From: Gammaproteobacteria bacterium
Lineage (GTDB): Bacteria > Pseudomonadota > Gammaproteobacteria > Steroidobacterales > Rariloculaceae
NCBI GenBank assembly: GCA_017577365.1
Contig: PKRJ01000051.1
Location: 1 to 28,519 of the forward strand
Direction: 5' to 3'
DNA length: 28,519 nucleotides
Within the stretch, counting starts at the first letter, position 1. Every line of letters starts with the position of its first letter. The translations under genes were made by a program, and so were the position numbers. Below, piece by piece: positions 14,852 to 22,802 of this stretch. The notes under the pieces were generated by a model. That model had not been told where the DNA came from. It saw only the letters and a program-made list of their open reading frames with translations, and did not search any database.

Positions 14852-16465
14852 CTAAAGGATCGACCTCGTCTCGATGACGTTCACGAGGCGGCAGTAATGC
14901 CAGCGCGGATCCGCGGGGCCGAATGCCTCGTAACCGTCGCAGCTCGAGGGTTTGTCGAGCGGAAACTCCTCGAGCGGATCCGCTTGCAGATCGAAGAGCT
15001 CGCAATTCTTCTCGTCCGCCTCCCGTCTGCAGACGACCTTGTACCTCGCATTGCGCGCGCCGACGTAGCGCATATTGTTGCGCAGCAAGTTCTCCGTCTC
15101 GGTCAAGACGAAACCGTGGTTCGGATCCCGAATCGACTGGGCTTCACCCGCGACCACGGGCACTAGCGACACGCCGTCGAGCTCGAGCGTGCCGCTTCCG
15201 ATGCCGTCGGAGACGACGGACGGCACTTCGAGCCCCGCGAGCTCGAGGATCGTCGGAAACAGATCCGCGACGTGCGCGTATGCGCCGCTGCGAGTATCCG
15301 GCGCGACGCCGGGCCCGCGCACGACGAGTGGGACGCGCACACCGCTCTCGTAGGCGGTTCCTTTACCGCGTCCGGGCCGCGTGATGTACATGTTGTCGAT
15401 GAAGTCGAGATTCGGCCTGCCGTACATCGGCGTGCCGTTGTCTCCGACGTAGATCACGTACGTGTTCGGGTCGAGCTCGTCGACTGCCTCGAGCACCTTG
15501 CCGATGATCGTGTCCATCGAGTTCGTCATCGCCCTCATCAGCTGCTCGCCGGTGCAAGCCCCGACCTCGGCAGAGCCGAACTTTCCTCCGCAGTCGCGCA
15601 TCTCTGCGTAGGTCGCGGTGTCGAGAGTATCGGCGTTCGGCACGGCCATTTGGCTCGGTTCACGCTGCGCCGTCGCGTGCGACAGATTGAACGCGAGCCA
15701 AACGAACCAAGGACGGTCGGGCTCGGCCCCTTCCTGCGCGGCGATCCACTCGATCGCGTCCGCGGCTTTCACCACGGGCGCGTAAGTCGTCGGCGCGATG
15801 CCCGGCAGCGAGCGCATCGGAGGCGCTTCCGTGCGATAGGTATCCGCCGGCGTGTCCGCGTCCTGCACGTGATACTCGTAGTCCCAATAGGTGCGGAGCG
15901 CGGCATGGAGATTACCCTTGAAGAGATCGAAACCCGCCTCCTTCGGTTTCATGCCCGGATAGCTGACCGGGTTGCCCGGCAGTCCGGCCATGTGCCATTT
16001 GCCGAACACTGCGGTCCGATATCCGGCCTCGTCCCGGAGCAGCCGCACGAAGCTCGTATAGCCTTGGGCCAACGCATCCGCGTAGGTCGCGACTTTGGTC
16101 TTCGCGACGAACAGCCCCGTGAGGATCGACGCCCGCGTGGGCGAGCAGAACGGCTGCGCCCAGACGTTGGTGAAAAGAATGCCTTCCCGGGCAAGCCGAT
16201 CGAGCGTCGGGGTGGACGCGGGGCGACCTCTTATCGAGAGATACTCAGGATGGTCGTGCCCCGAAGGTCCGTACTGCTCGATGAGCTCGTCGATGAGCCC
16301 GGGCTGCATCGACGACGTCACGTCGGTTCCGATATCGTCCGAGATGATCAGCAAGAAGTTCGGCCGATCGCCGCGAGCCTCCGAGTCTTCCGCGGCGAGA
16401 CCCGCTCGCGCCGTCAGAGATGCGATCGCAAAGATCGACGCGACGATCTCGATCCGTCGAAGCAT
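14852..16465 (-). CDS. Secreted sulfatase (formylglycine-dependent arylsulfatase family)
   Basis: With start ATG 16465 the protein has 537 residues and a signal peptide (MLRRIEIVASIFAIASLTARA...GLAA). The metal-binding start NFLLIISDDIG (Asp43, Asp44), the formylglycine motif CSPTR (Cys107) with ASILTG, GKWHMAG (Lys156, His158) and a YVGDNGTPMYG block (Asp-Asn metal ligands) are all present, so it should be active in the periplasm after Cys-to-formylglycine conversion. An extended start at 16528 (MKRATDRV) would add 21 residues before the signal peptide and seems less likely. Substrate cannot be told. A truncated sister copy lies at 19062-19952. It is divergent from the LysR-MFS pair. Confidence 0.93.
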   Translation of the reverse strand: MLRRIEIVASIFAIASLTARAGLAAEDSEARGDRPNFLLIISDDIGTDVTSSMQPGLIDELIEQYGPSGHDHPEYLSIRGRPASTPTLDRLAREGILFTNVWAQPFCSPTRASILTGLFVAKTKVATYADALAQGYTSFVRLLRDEAGYRTAVFGKWHMAGLPGNPVSYPGMKPKEAGFDLFKGNLHAALRTYWDYEYHVQDADTPADTYRTEAPPMRSLPGIAPTTYAPVVKAADAIEWIAAQEGAEPDRPWFVWLAFNLSHATAQREPSQMAVPNADTLDTATYAEMRDCGGKFGSAEVGACTGEQLMRAMTNSMDTIIGKVLEAVDELDPNTYVIYVGDNGTPMYGRPNLDFIDNMYITRPGRGKGTAYESGVRVPLVVRGPGVAPDTRSGAYAHVADLFPTILELAGLEVPSVVSDGIGSGTLELDGVSLVPVVAGEAQSIRDPNHGFVLTETENLLRNNMRYVGARNARYKVVCRREADEKNCELFDLQADPLEEFPLDKPSSCDGYEAFGPADPRWHYCRLVNVIETRSIL

Positions 16466-16848
16466 GGCGTTCAGTCGCACGGCTACCGCTTCACCCAATT
16501 CCAAAACCCGATCCGTTGCACGCTTCATCGTCCCGGCGCACAAGGCCGCGTTGCAATGGGCCAGGCGCTTATCCGAGGTTATAAGCACTGACTGATACCC
16601 CGCGCACTCCGTGGGCGGCTGGATCGACGGCCGGCCGTGATGGAGGCGCTATTGCGTCGAGGGGCCCCGCGACTACAATCGAGGCTGAGGCTCGTGCCGC
16701 GCTTTAGTCGTAAAGCGCGAATCGTCTCGACGATAAAACATAGCGGCTGCGGCAACACTAGCCGATCGCGGGGTTGTGGCCGGGGGAGCCGAGTTCACCC
16801 GCAGTCTGGCTCGCCGAACGCGGTGAAGTTCGGGTGATCTCATTCGTG
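16466..16848. other. Intergenic region between sulfatase and LysR genes
   Basis: This 383-base divergent spacer has no convincing gene. It should hold promoters for both sides and probably the LysR binding site. The clearest structure is the 22-base inverted repeat at 16698-16719, annotated separately. No clear T-N11-A LysR box could be assigned by eye. Confidence 0.5.
16698..16719. promoter_or_regulatory. Perfect 9-bp inverted repeat (possible operator)
   Basis: CGCGCTTTA, loop GTCG and TAAAGCGCG form a perfect dyad about 130 bases upstream of the LysR start and 233 bases upstream of the sulfatase start. It is followed by a weaker dyad, ATCGT-CTCG-ACGAT (16721-16734). There is no U-tract on either strand, so a protein-binding site is more likely than a terminator. 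Confidence 0.4.
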
Positions 16849-17736
16849 ATGATCCCATGCACGTTGCGTCAACTCGAGATCTTCATTGAGGCAGCCGAGG
16901 ACTGCCATTTCGTCCGAACGGCGAATCGCCTCGGTATCTCGCAAGCCGCGGTCTCGACGCATATCGCCGCATTGGAGAAACACCTCGGCAAGCGTCTGTT
17001 CATTCGGCGCCGCGGGACCAAGCCGGTGCTCTCGAGCTCGGGGTTCGCGCTCCTCGCCGAGGCGAAAGCGCTCCTGGCGGAAGCGGGAAAGATCAGAGCG
17101 CTCACCGCGAGTCAGGACAAGCCGTGCGCGTCGGTGCGCGTCGGCGCCGGCCGGCATCTGCTCGACGATTGCATCAAGCGAAGGCTGTCGACCTTCTACA
17201 GGGCGCATCGCGACGTCGAGCTCGAATGCGATTACGTCGACACCCTCGAGCGCGGCCTGCAGCTCGTCAAGGACGGCAGGCAGGATCTCTTCGCGTTCAC
17301 GGTCCGCAAGCGTAGCGGGTACCGCCTTCATTCCGAGGTCCTGCGTCCCGTTGGCTTCGGTCTGTATGCCGGAGGCGAGCTCTCCGCCGCGCGGCATGCG
17401 TCTCCCACCGAGCTTGCCGAGATGCCTTTCATTCTGCCGCCCGAAGGCTCCGAGGCATGCAACATGGTTCTCGGCGCGCTACTCGAAGCGGGCATCGCAT
17501 GCCGGAGCGTCGCGGCGCGCGCGCAGTTCATCGCCGTAGCGAAAGATCTCGCGAAGCAGGGCGTCGGCATCGTCGCGCTGTACGAGACGATGGTGAAGCC
17601 GGAGGACGAGGCCGATCTCGTCCGGTTCGACGTGGAGCTTCCGACGATGTATCGGATGCTGTTCCGCGCTCCTCGAAGACTCGACCGGCGGATCGAGCGC
17701 GTCGAGGACTTCCTCCGCGAAGCGCTCGCGGCCTGA
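16849..17736 (+). CDS. LysR-family transcriptional regulator
   Basis: This 295-residue protein begins with the winged helix (TLRQLEIFIEAAEDCHFVRTANRLGISQAAVSTHIAALE, residues 4-42), the LysR signature. An effector-binding domain with two lobes follows (VRVGAGRHLLDDCIKRRL, FILPPEGSEACNMVLGALLEAG, GIVALYETMV). ATG 16849 places the HTH at the expected distance; longer in-frame extensions look random. It lies 22 bases upstream of the MFS gene and divergent from a sulfatase, so it likely controls one or both in response to a small anion or sulfate-ester product. The inducer is unknown. Confidence 0.93.
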   Translation: MIPCTLRQLEIFIEAAEDCHFVRTANRLGISQAAVSTHIAALEKHLGKRLFIRRRGTKPVLSSSGFALLAEAKALLAEAGKIRALTASQDKPCASVRVGAGRHLLDDCIKRRLSTFYRAHRDVELECDYVDTLERGLQLVKDGRQDLFAFTVRKRSGYRLHSEVLRPVGFGLYAGGELSAARHASPTELAEMPFILPPEGSEACNMVLGALLEAGIACRSVAARAQFIAVAKDLAKQGVGIVALYETMVKPEDEADLVRFDVELPTMYRMLFRAPRRLDRRIERVEDFLREALAA

Positions 17737-17758
17737 CCGAAGCGCGGCGGTCGTCGGC

Positions 17759-19135
17759 GTGAACACCCTCCGCGATCTCGCCCTTTCGAAAGCGCGGCAC
17801 GCAGCCGTTCGTCCGAAGCTCTATCGCGGCTGGGTCATGGCGGCGGTCGGATTCGCTTCCGTCGCGCTCGTGTTCGGCACGACGGCGGCGGCGCTGCCAT
17901 TCGTCTACGGTGCCGTCGTCGCGGAGTTCGGCTGGTCGCTGACCGAAGCGACGCTGCTCTTCACGGTCAAGAATGTCGCGTCGTCGGGGGCCGCGCTCCT
18001 GCTGCTCGGCCCACTTCTCACGCGCTTCGGCCTGCGCCGGCTGATGGTCACGGCTTTCGTCGCCACGGGAGTCGGCATGTCGGCCTTCCTGATCGTCGAC
18101 TCGTTACCGACCTACTACCTCGCGGGCGCCATTCTCGGGTTCGGCGGCGCGGCGGCGACGATCGGCACGAATTTGTTCGTCTCGCGCTGGTTCTATCGCA
18201 ACCAAGGCTTCGCGGTCGGCGTGGCGCTCACGGGCACGAGCGTCGGCGGCATCGTGTTTCCTCACGTCACGGTGACGCTCATCGATGCCATCGGTTGGCG
18301 AGGCGCGATCGCGGGACTGAGTTTCTTCATCTGGGCCGTCGCGCTGCCGCTCTACCTATGGAAGGCGGAAGAAGAACCCGGCTCCAACGAGATCGAGCCC
18401 GAGCTCGACGGGCAGCCCGCCGAGCACGCCTTGCTGCCGACGTGCCCTGCTTTGTCGCCGAAAGTGGGCGAAGGCATCGGGGCGATCTACGGCACGAAGA
18501 CGTTCTGGACGATCGCCTTCGCGTTGCTCTTCGTCGCCGCGGCGGATTCGGCGGTCTTCCAGCACACGCCGCTCATCCTCGGCGCGGCCGGCATCGAGGC
18601 GGAGCTCGTCGCGTTCAGTCTGTCGACGATGTTCGCATTCGGGATTGTCGGCAAGATCGCCGCGGGCCGTGTTTTCGACGCGTGGTCGGTGAGCGGCATG
18701 GCGCTCTGGAACGTGCTCCTCGCCGTCTCGATCGCGCTGGCCTTGCTCGTCGGCGAAGTGACGGCGCTCGTGGCGTTCGCCGCGGTTCGCGGGCTCGCGC
18801 ACGGCGGCTTGATTCCGAAGCCCGCGGTGCTCGCCAAGCACTGCTACGGCGCGGCGCTGATGAGCCCCGTATTGCCCGTGCTCATGGGCGTCTGGCTGTT
18901 GGGCGCCGGCATCGGTCCAGTCGTGCTCGCTGCGCTCGTCGACGCGACCGGACAGTATCGCGAGGGAATAGTGCTGCTCGTCGCGCTCGCCCTGCTCGCG
19001 GCCGCGCTGTTGCACCGGATACATCGCGAGCGAGCAAGAATGCCCGCCTCGCCCGAAGCCGTCAGTTCGCGGCCGCCTGTGCCGACAGCGTACCCTCGGG
19101 CACCACGTAGCCCGGCCGAAGGAAGGACTTCGTAG
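17759..19135 (+). CDS. MFS transporter, oxalate/formate antiporter or monocarboxylate-like
   Basis: The 458-residue carrier starts at GTG 17759 and has twelve predicted membrane helices split by a hydrophilic loop (about 205-240, KAEEEPGSNEIEPELDG). LYRGWVMAAVGF and the loop-2/3 segment LLTRFGLRRLMV, plus GTNLFVSRWFYRNQGFAVGVALTGTSVGG, are typical of the OFA/MCT branch, which moves small organic anions. It forms an operon with the LysR gene. The last 25 residues (RPPVPTAYPRAPRSPAEG region) overlap, in antisense, the 3' end of the truncated sulfatase by 74 bases. This tail is Pro-rich and unlike a transporter end, as if the original stop was lost at a junction. Confidence 0.9.
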   Translation: MNTLRDLALSKARHAAVRPKLYRGWVMAAVGFASVALVFGTTAAALPFVYGAVVAEFGWSLTEATLLFTVKNVASSGAALLLLGPLLTRFGLRRLMVTAFVATGVGMSAFLIVDSLPTYYLAGAILGFGGAAATIGTNLFVSRWFYRNQGFAVGVALTGTSVGGIVFPHVTVTLIDAIGWRGAIAGLSFFIWAVALPLYLWKAEEEPGSNEIEPELDGQPAEHALLPTCPALSPKVGEGIGAIYGTKTFWTIAFALLFVAAADSAVFQHTPLILGAAGIEAELVAFSLSTMFAFGIVGKIAAGRVFDAWSVSGMALWNVLLAVSIALALLVGEVTALVAFAAVRGLAHGGLIPKPAVLAKHCYGAALMSPVLPVLMGVWLLGAGIGPVVLAALVDATGQYREGIVLLVALALLAAALLHRIHRERARMPASPEAVSSRPPVPTAYPRAPRSPAEGRTS

Positions 19136-19952
19136 CCACGACTTCCAGCAGCCGACAGAAGTGCCATTCGCGTGCCGTCGGCGTCCGCGTGCCGTCGGCG
19201 CAATCATCGGGCTTCGCGAGCGGATATTCCTCGAGCGGATCGTCGAGCAGATCGTAGAGCTCGCAGCTCTCGGCTTGCGCGCTGCCGCTGCAGACGATCT
19301 TGTAGATACCATTTCGCGCGCCGACCTGCCGCAGATTGCCCCTCACCGGATTGATCGTCTCCGCGAGAAGGTAGTCGCCGTTCGGGTCGCGAACGCTCGA
19401 CGCGCCTTCGAAGAGTATCGGCGCCAGCGACACCGAGTCGAGCGCGACGAGGTTACCGTCTCTGTCGGGCACGGTTTCCGGGACGTCGAGGCCGGCGAGG
19501 TCGAGAATCGTCGCGAACAGATCGACGCCGTGGACGAACTCGTCGCTGCGGCTGCCCGGCTCGATCCCCGGGCCGCGGATCACGAGCGGCACGCGAACGC
19601 CGCTCTCGTAGGCCGTGCCTTTGCTGCGATCCCTCCGCGTGATGTACATGTTGTCGATGAACTCGCGCCTCTCGCCGAACATCCACGTGCCGTTGTCGCC
19701 GATGTAGATCACGTACGTGTGCGGATCGAGCGCATCGACCGCGTCGAGCACCTTGCCGATGATCGTGTCCATGGAGTTGGTCATCGCGCGCATCAGCGCC
19801 TTGTCCGAGCACGAGCCGACGTTCGCGGACCCGAACATCCCGCCGCAGGCTTCCATCTCGGCGCGCGAAACGTCGTCGAGCGTGTCGATGTTCGGCACGG
19901 CCATCGGATTCGGCTGCACTTGAGGCTCGAGTCTCGTCGCGGGTTCCGAGCC
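19062..19952 (-). pseudogene. C-terminal half of a second sulfatase (truncated by hipBA junction)
   Basis: About 285 residues match the second half of the intact sulfatase at 14852-16465 nearly line for line. Examples are AMTNSMDTIIGKVLDAVDAL, TYVIYIGDNGTWMFG, EFIDNMYITRRDR, KGTAYESGVRVPLVIRGPG and DPLEEYPLAKPDDC. The N-terminal half with the formylglycine Cys, the first metal ligands and a signal peptide is absent, so it cannot be an active sulfatase. Reading upstream in frame (EPATRLEPQVQPNPMAVPN), homology continues until the TGA that ends hipA at 19953-19955. The gene was therefore cut by recombination with the hipBA module. Any product from the GTG at 19919 would be a fragment. Confidence 0.85.
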
Positions 19953-21266
19953 TCAGCGCCCACGAGGGAACGTCAGCCGCAGCGTCGCGCGAATCGCCTC
20001 TCGCTGGTCCGGCCGCACGCCGACCTCTTCCGCGTACTCGGGCCACCGCGAAACGACGGCGATCACCTCGTCGAGGATGCGCTCGGCCTGTCCTCGCTTG
20101 AGGCCTGCGGTCGCGCCGCATGCGCGGAAATCCTCGATCGTGAAATCGTCGCTCTTGCCGTTGATCGTCATCTGGTGGCTCGACGTCCATCGGCCGACGG
20201 GGTTGTACGCGTACGTGACGTCGAAAGCCGGAGCGAGCGACCACTGTCCCCGCTGATCCATGAGAAATGCGATGTTTTTCACGTGGTCGTCCTGGTTGCG
20301 CGCGACCACGTTGAAGACCATGCGGCGGAATTGTTGCTCGATCGCGCTCGCCGGCAGCTTCAGCCGCCGAATGGCCTCGAACGCTTGCTCGTAGGAATGA
20401 GCGCGGGCGGCGTTGAAGTCGAGATGCATCAGCGCCGCGAGCGATTGCATGTGCAGCTTCTTGCCGGCACGAGTGCGATCGAAGCGGCGCGTCATGAAAT
20501 GACGACGGCCGCCCTCCTCGAGCAGCCTGCATTCGGACATCTCGATGCCCGCGTCGCGCGCCATGCGCGAGTAGGCGTATTCGATGACGGTATAGCCCTT
20601 CGGGTCCTCGAGATCCTTGTCTCGATTGCCGCTGACGCCGTCGAACTTGAGCAACCAGTACTCGAAGCCGTCGAGCCCGTCTATCTGCCCGGAGCGCACC
20701 TCGTTCGTCTCGGGGTTCCACGCGATCACGGCTTTCGCTCGCGCGCCCCCGGCGGAAGTGCCGACGCGCAAGAGATCCGCGAGCGCGGCGTACGAGCCTT
20801 CCGGAGTGAAGTACCCGCCGAGCTCGCCTCGCCGGGCCAGCACCTCGGATGCGAGCTTGACGAGCGCGTCGACGTCGAGCTTCTTGCCGCGCCTCCACTG
20901 CGGGCCCGTCGCGGGCGCATATTCGAGTGCTCCCATGCCACGCCGCCCGACGTAGCAGAGGCGCTCGACGGCGTTGAAGCTCTCGGGCGATCGGCCCTGA
21001 GTCGCGAGCCACGCATCGATCAGCGCGTTGCCGAATCGGTCCGGAAGGGAATCGGCGAGAAGCCCGGGCAAGCCATGAAAGGATTCGCGAGGCAGAGCAG
21101 GGAAAGAGTAGATTCGCGTGGACAACGGCATGACGATCGGCGACACCTCGATGCCGCTGCCGACGAACTCCGGATCGTACTGAAAGGTCGCGACGTCGGC
21201 CCCGTCCTCCAACGCGACGGCCGCGATGCGCCGACCCCATAGGCGAACCTCAGCGACGGTCGCCAC
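19953..21266 (-). CDS. hipA: HipA-family Ser/Thr kinase toxin
   Basis: The 437-residue protein carries HipA landmarks. VGTSAGGARAK at 168-178 corresponds to the Gly-rich loop region, and LLKFD with Lys207 to the ATP-binding strand. NQDDHVKN (324-331, catalytic Asp326) and LAPAFDV with Asp349 supply the catalytic and metal-binding residues. E. coli HipA phosphorylates glutamyl-tRNA synthetase and induces dormancy; the target here is not known, and HipA relatives differ. A GTG start lies 3 bases after the stop of the HipB-like gene, so the pair is coupled. All kinase residues are intact, so it is probably functional. Its stop codon abuts the broken sulfatase. Confidence 0.93.
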   Translation of the reverse strand: MATVAEVRLWGRRIAAVALEDGADVATFQYDPEFVGSGIEVSPIVMPLSTRIYSFPALPRESFHGLPGLLADSLPDRFGNALIDAWLATQGRSPESFNAVERLCYVGRRGMGALEYAPATGPQWRRGKKLDVDALVKLASEVLARRGELGGYFTPEGSYAALADLLRVGTSAGGARAKAVIAWNPETNEVRSGQIDGLDGFEYWLLKFDGVSGNRDKDLEDPKGYTVIEYAYSRMARDAGIEMSECRLLEEGGRRHFMTRRFDRTRAGKKLHMQSLAALMHLDFNAARAHSYEQAFEAIRRLKLPASAIEQQFRRMVFNVVARNQDDHVKNIAFLMDQRGQWSLAPAFDVTYAYNPVGRWTSSHQMTINGKSDDFTIEDFRACGATAGLKRGQAERILDEVIAVVSRWPEYAEEVGVRPDQREAIRATLRLTFPRGR

Positions 21267-21269
21267 GGC

Positions 21270-21623
21270 TTATTCCTCTCCCCATTTCCAGGGCTTCGAA
21301 GCGTCTCGCGGTTTCGCGCCGCGGCGCCCGGAAGCGCGCCGCCGCCGCTTGCCGTGCAGCTCGAGCCGGGCGATCGGGCTCGGAGGGATTTCCGGAACCA
21401 GCCGATCGAGACCGTCGGCGAGACCGAGCGCGCGCAGGATCCGCACGAAGGTCGTGAGCTCGGCCCCGCCCCCCGCCTCGATCCGCTCGAGGGTGCGTTT
21501 GCCGACGCCCGCCCGGGCCGCCAGCTCGGCTTGCGTGAGGTTCGCCTGCAGCCGATGTTCGCTGATGCGCTGGCCCAGAGCCTGCAGAATCGCGGCATCC
21601 GAGAGCGTCGACGCAATTTTCAT
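21270..21623 (-). CDS. hipB: HipB-like XRE-family antitoxin
   Basis: This 117-residue protein has an N-terminal Cro/C1-type helix-turn-helix (residues about 14-70: LGQRISEHRLQANLTQAELAARAGVGKRTLERIEAG). A basic, probably disordered tail follows (HGKRRRRASGRRGAKPRDASK). Antitoxins of this type bind HipA and repress their own promoter. It is the first gene of the two-gene unit, with only 3 bases between its TAA and the hipA GTG. The region upstream (21624-21740) is notably AT-rich against the GC-rich window, which fits both a promoter and horizontal origin. Confidence 0.9.
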   Translation of the reverse strand: MKIASTLSDAAILQALGQRISEHRLQANLTQAELAARAGVGKRTLERIEAGGGAELTTFVRILRALGLADGLDRLVPEIPPSPIARLELHGKRRRRASGRRGAKPRDASKPWKWGEE

Positions 21624-21712
21624 AAATCGCTAAAAAAGACGAAATAACATCGATATTCGACCTTGTTCGCTTGATACGACGAATTATATGGCTGTCACCT
21701 CACAAAAACAAA

Positions 21713-21768
21713 TCGCAAAACCTTGCGACTTATAGCCTCTAGCCGAGCTTATTCGCCGCAAGCGGCGA
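21713..21768. promoter_or_regulatory. Two short hairpins between hipBA and yhbY
   Basis: TCGCAA-AACC-TTGCGA (21713-21728) and TCGCCGC-AA-GCGGCGA (21753-21768) are perfect dyads in the divergent spacer. Either may be an operator for the HipB-like repressor or a leader structure of yhbY. No further support is visible. Confidence 0.25.
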
Positions 21769-21827
21769 TACCTTGGACAAGCGGGGCGCCTCGGGCCAGG
21801 GCGACGGCTGCGCAGTAGAATCGCATC

Positions 21828-22124
21828 GTGAAACTGACGGACAAACAACGCCGCCATCTCCGCGGTCTTGCGCATGGGCTGAAGCCGGTCATCCTCGTCG
21901 GCCAGTCCGGCGTCAGCGACGCCGTGGTCGCGGAAACGTCGCGCGCGCTCGAGGCGCACGAATTGATCAAGGTTAGGATTGCCGGCATGGAGCGCGATGC
22001 GCGGGACGAGGCGCTCGCGTTTCTGGCCGATCGCACCGAAAGCGAGATCGTCGGCCGGGTCGGCCATACGGCCGTCCTTTATCGCCGACATCCGAAGAAG
22101 CCGCGGATCGTCGTTCCGAGCTGA
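21828..22124 (+). CDS. yhbY: YhbY/CRS1-family RNA-binding ribosome assembly protein
   Basis: This 98-residue protein matches the whole CRM domain. MKLTDKQRRHLRGLAHGLKPVILVGQSGVSD contains the conserved basic helix and GxxG-like loop (GQSG), followed by ETSRALEAHELIKVRI and the C-terminal strand GHTAVLYRR. YhbY associates with pre-50S ribosomal particles in E. coli. The start is GTG at 21828. Usual neighbours (greA, rlmE, ftsH) are not on this side in the window, so the local gene order has probably been rearranged by the hipBA side. Confidence 0.95.
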   Translation: MKLTDKQRRHLRGLAHGLKPVILVGQSGVSDAVVAETSRALEAHELIKVRIAGMERDARDEALAFLADRTESEIVGRVGHTAVLYRRHPKKPRIVVPS

Positions 22125-22217
22125 GCGTCGGCCTGCGTCGTCGAAAACCTTCCGCGAACGACTCGCTAGCGCCTTGTGCCCCACTCGTAGCGACGCTCGA
22201 GCGAGGCTCCGACGCTA

Positions 22218-22592
22218 TCACGCGACTCGCAAGCCTCGCCAACGCGTCTCGAGAACGACGATGGTCACCGCATAGACCGCAACGATAACGACCGGGATCA
22301 CGACGAACCTGCTCTCGGGCCACGCGTACCACGCCGCGACGATCAACCCCGTCCGCGCAACGGCGTGTCCGATCCCGATCCAGTGTCGGATGAGCCAGCT
22401 CATCGGCACCCACATCAAGCCCGTCAGTATTCCGACGCTGAGCGGCAACGACGAGTAGTCCACGAGAAAGAACGGAATGGCGATCGCGAAAACCAACAGC
22501 GACATGCCGACGGTGAGCAGGAACAGCACGTCGAAACGGTTTCGTAGTCCTCGCGCGAGGAAGTTCTCGCCCGTGAATCGGGAAATGAACAT
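22218..22592 (-). CDS. Small membrane protein, resembles DUF7010-type; possibly truncated
   Basis: From ATG 22592 the protein has 124 residues and four predicted membrane helices (FLLTVGMSLLVFAIAIPFFL, LSVGILTGLMWVPMSWLI, ARTGLIVAAWYAW, VIPVVIVAVYAVTIVVL). The layout recalls the C-terminal part of DUF7010-like proteins, but this is a weak recognition. An in-frame GTG at 22760 would add 56 residues. Those residues overlap, antisense, an epimerase remnant and look non-native, so I prefer the short start. The missing N-terminal helices suggest a gene cut by recombination. Function unknown. Confidence 0.6.
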   Translation of the reverse strand: MFISRFTGENFLARGLRNRFDVLFLLTVGMSLLVFAIAIPFFLVDYSSLPLSVGILTGLMWVPMSWLIRHWIGIGHAVARTGLIVAAWYAWPESRFVVIPVVIVAVYAVTIVVLETRWRGLRVA

Positions 22593-22635
22593 TCGAACCT
22601 GGAGCTCTGCGAGCACTGTTGAAGAGCTTCTAGTC

Positions 22636-22755
22636 GGCCGCGTGCTCTGCACAAGCCGCACATCGTCACGAACGCGTGGGAGGAATTCATCGACGTCAAC
22701 GTCCGAGGAACCCTCGTTCTGCTCGAGGAAGCGGTAACGGCCGGCGACCACTTCG
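22636..22755 (+). pseudogene. Fragment of an NAD(P)-dependent epimerase/SDR gene
   Basis: On the plus strand the frame through 22648 reads ALHKPHIVTNAWEEFIDVNV and continues RGTLVLLEEAVTAG. This is the typical extended-SDR segment (A-T-L-H-K-P-H, then F-x-D-x-N-V-x-G-T-x-x-L-L-E-E-A) that follows the Rossmann GxxGxxG. Upstream a TAG interrupts other frames and no Rossmann glycine motif is present. Downstream the match is lost within about 15 codons. It is therefore an isolated gene remnant of about 40 codons. Confidence 0.6.
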
Positions 22756-22802
22756 GCCACGTCCTCGCCCGCCTTACCTCGTCGCGCGAAAGGAGATCGT
22801 GG

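Noticed and set aside
19161..21242. A 693-codon plus-strand frame
   Set aside because: It is antisense to the sulfatase fragment and hipA; long only because of high GC.
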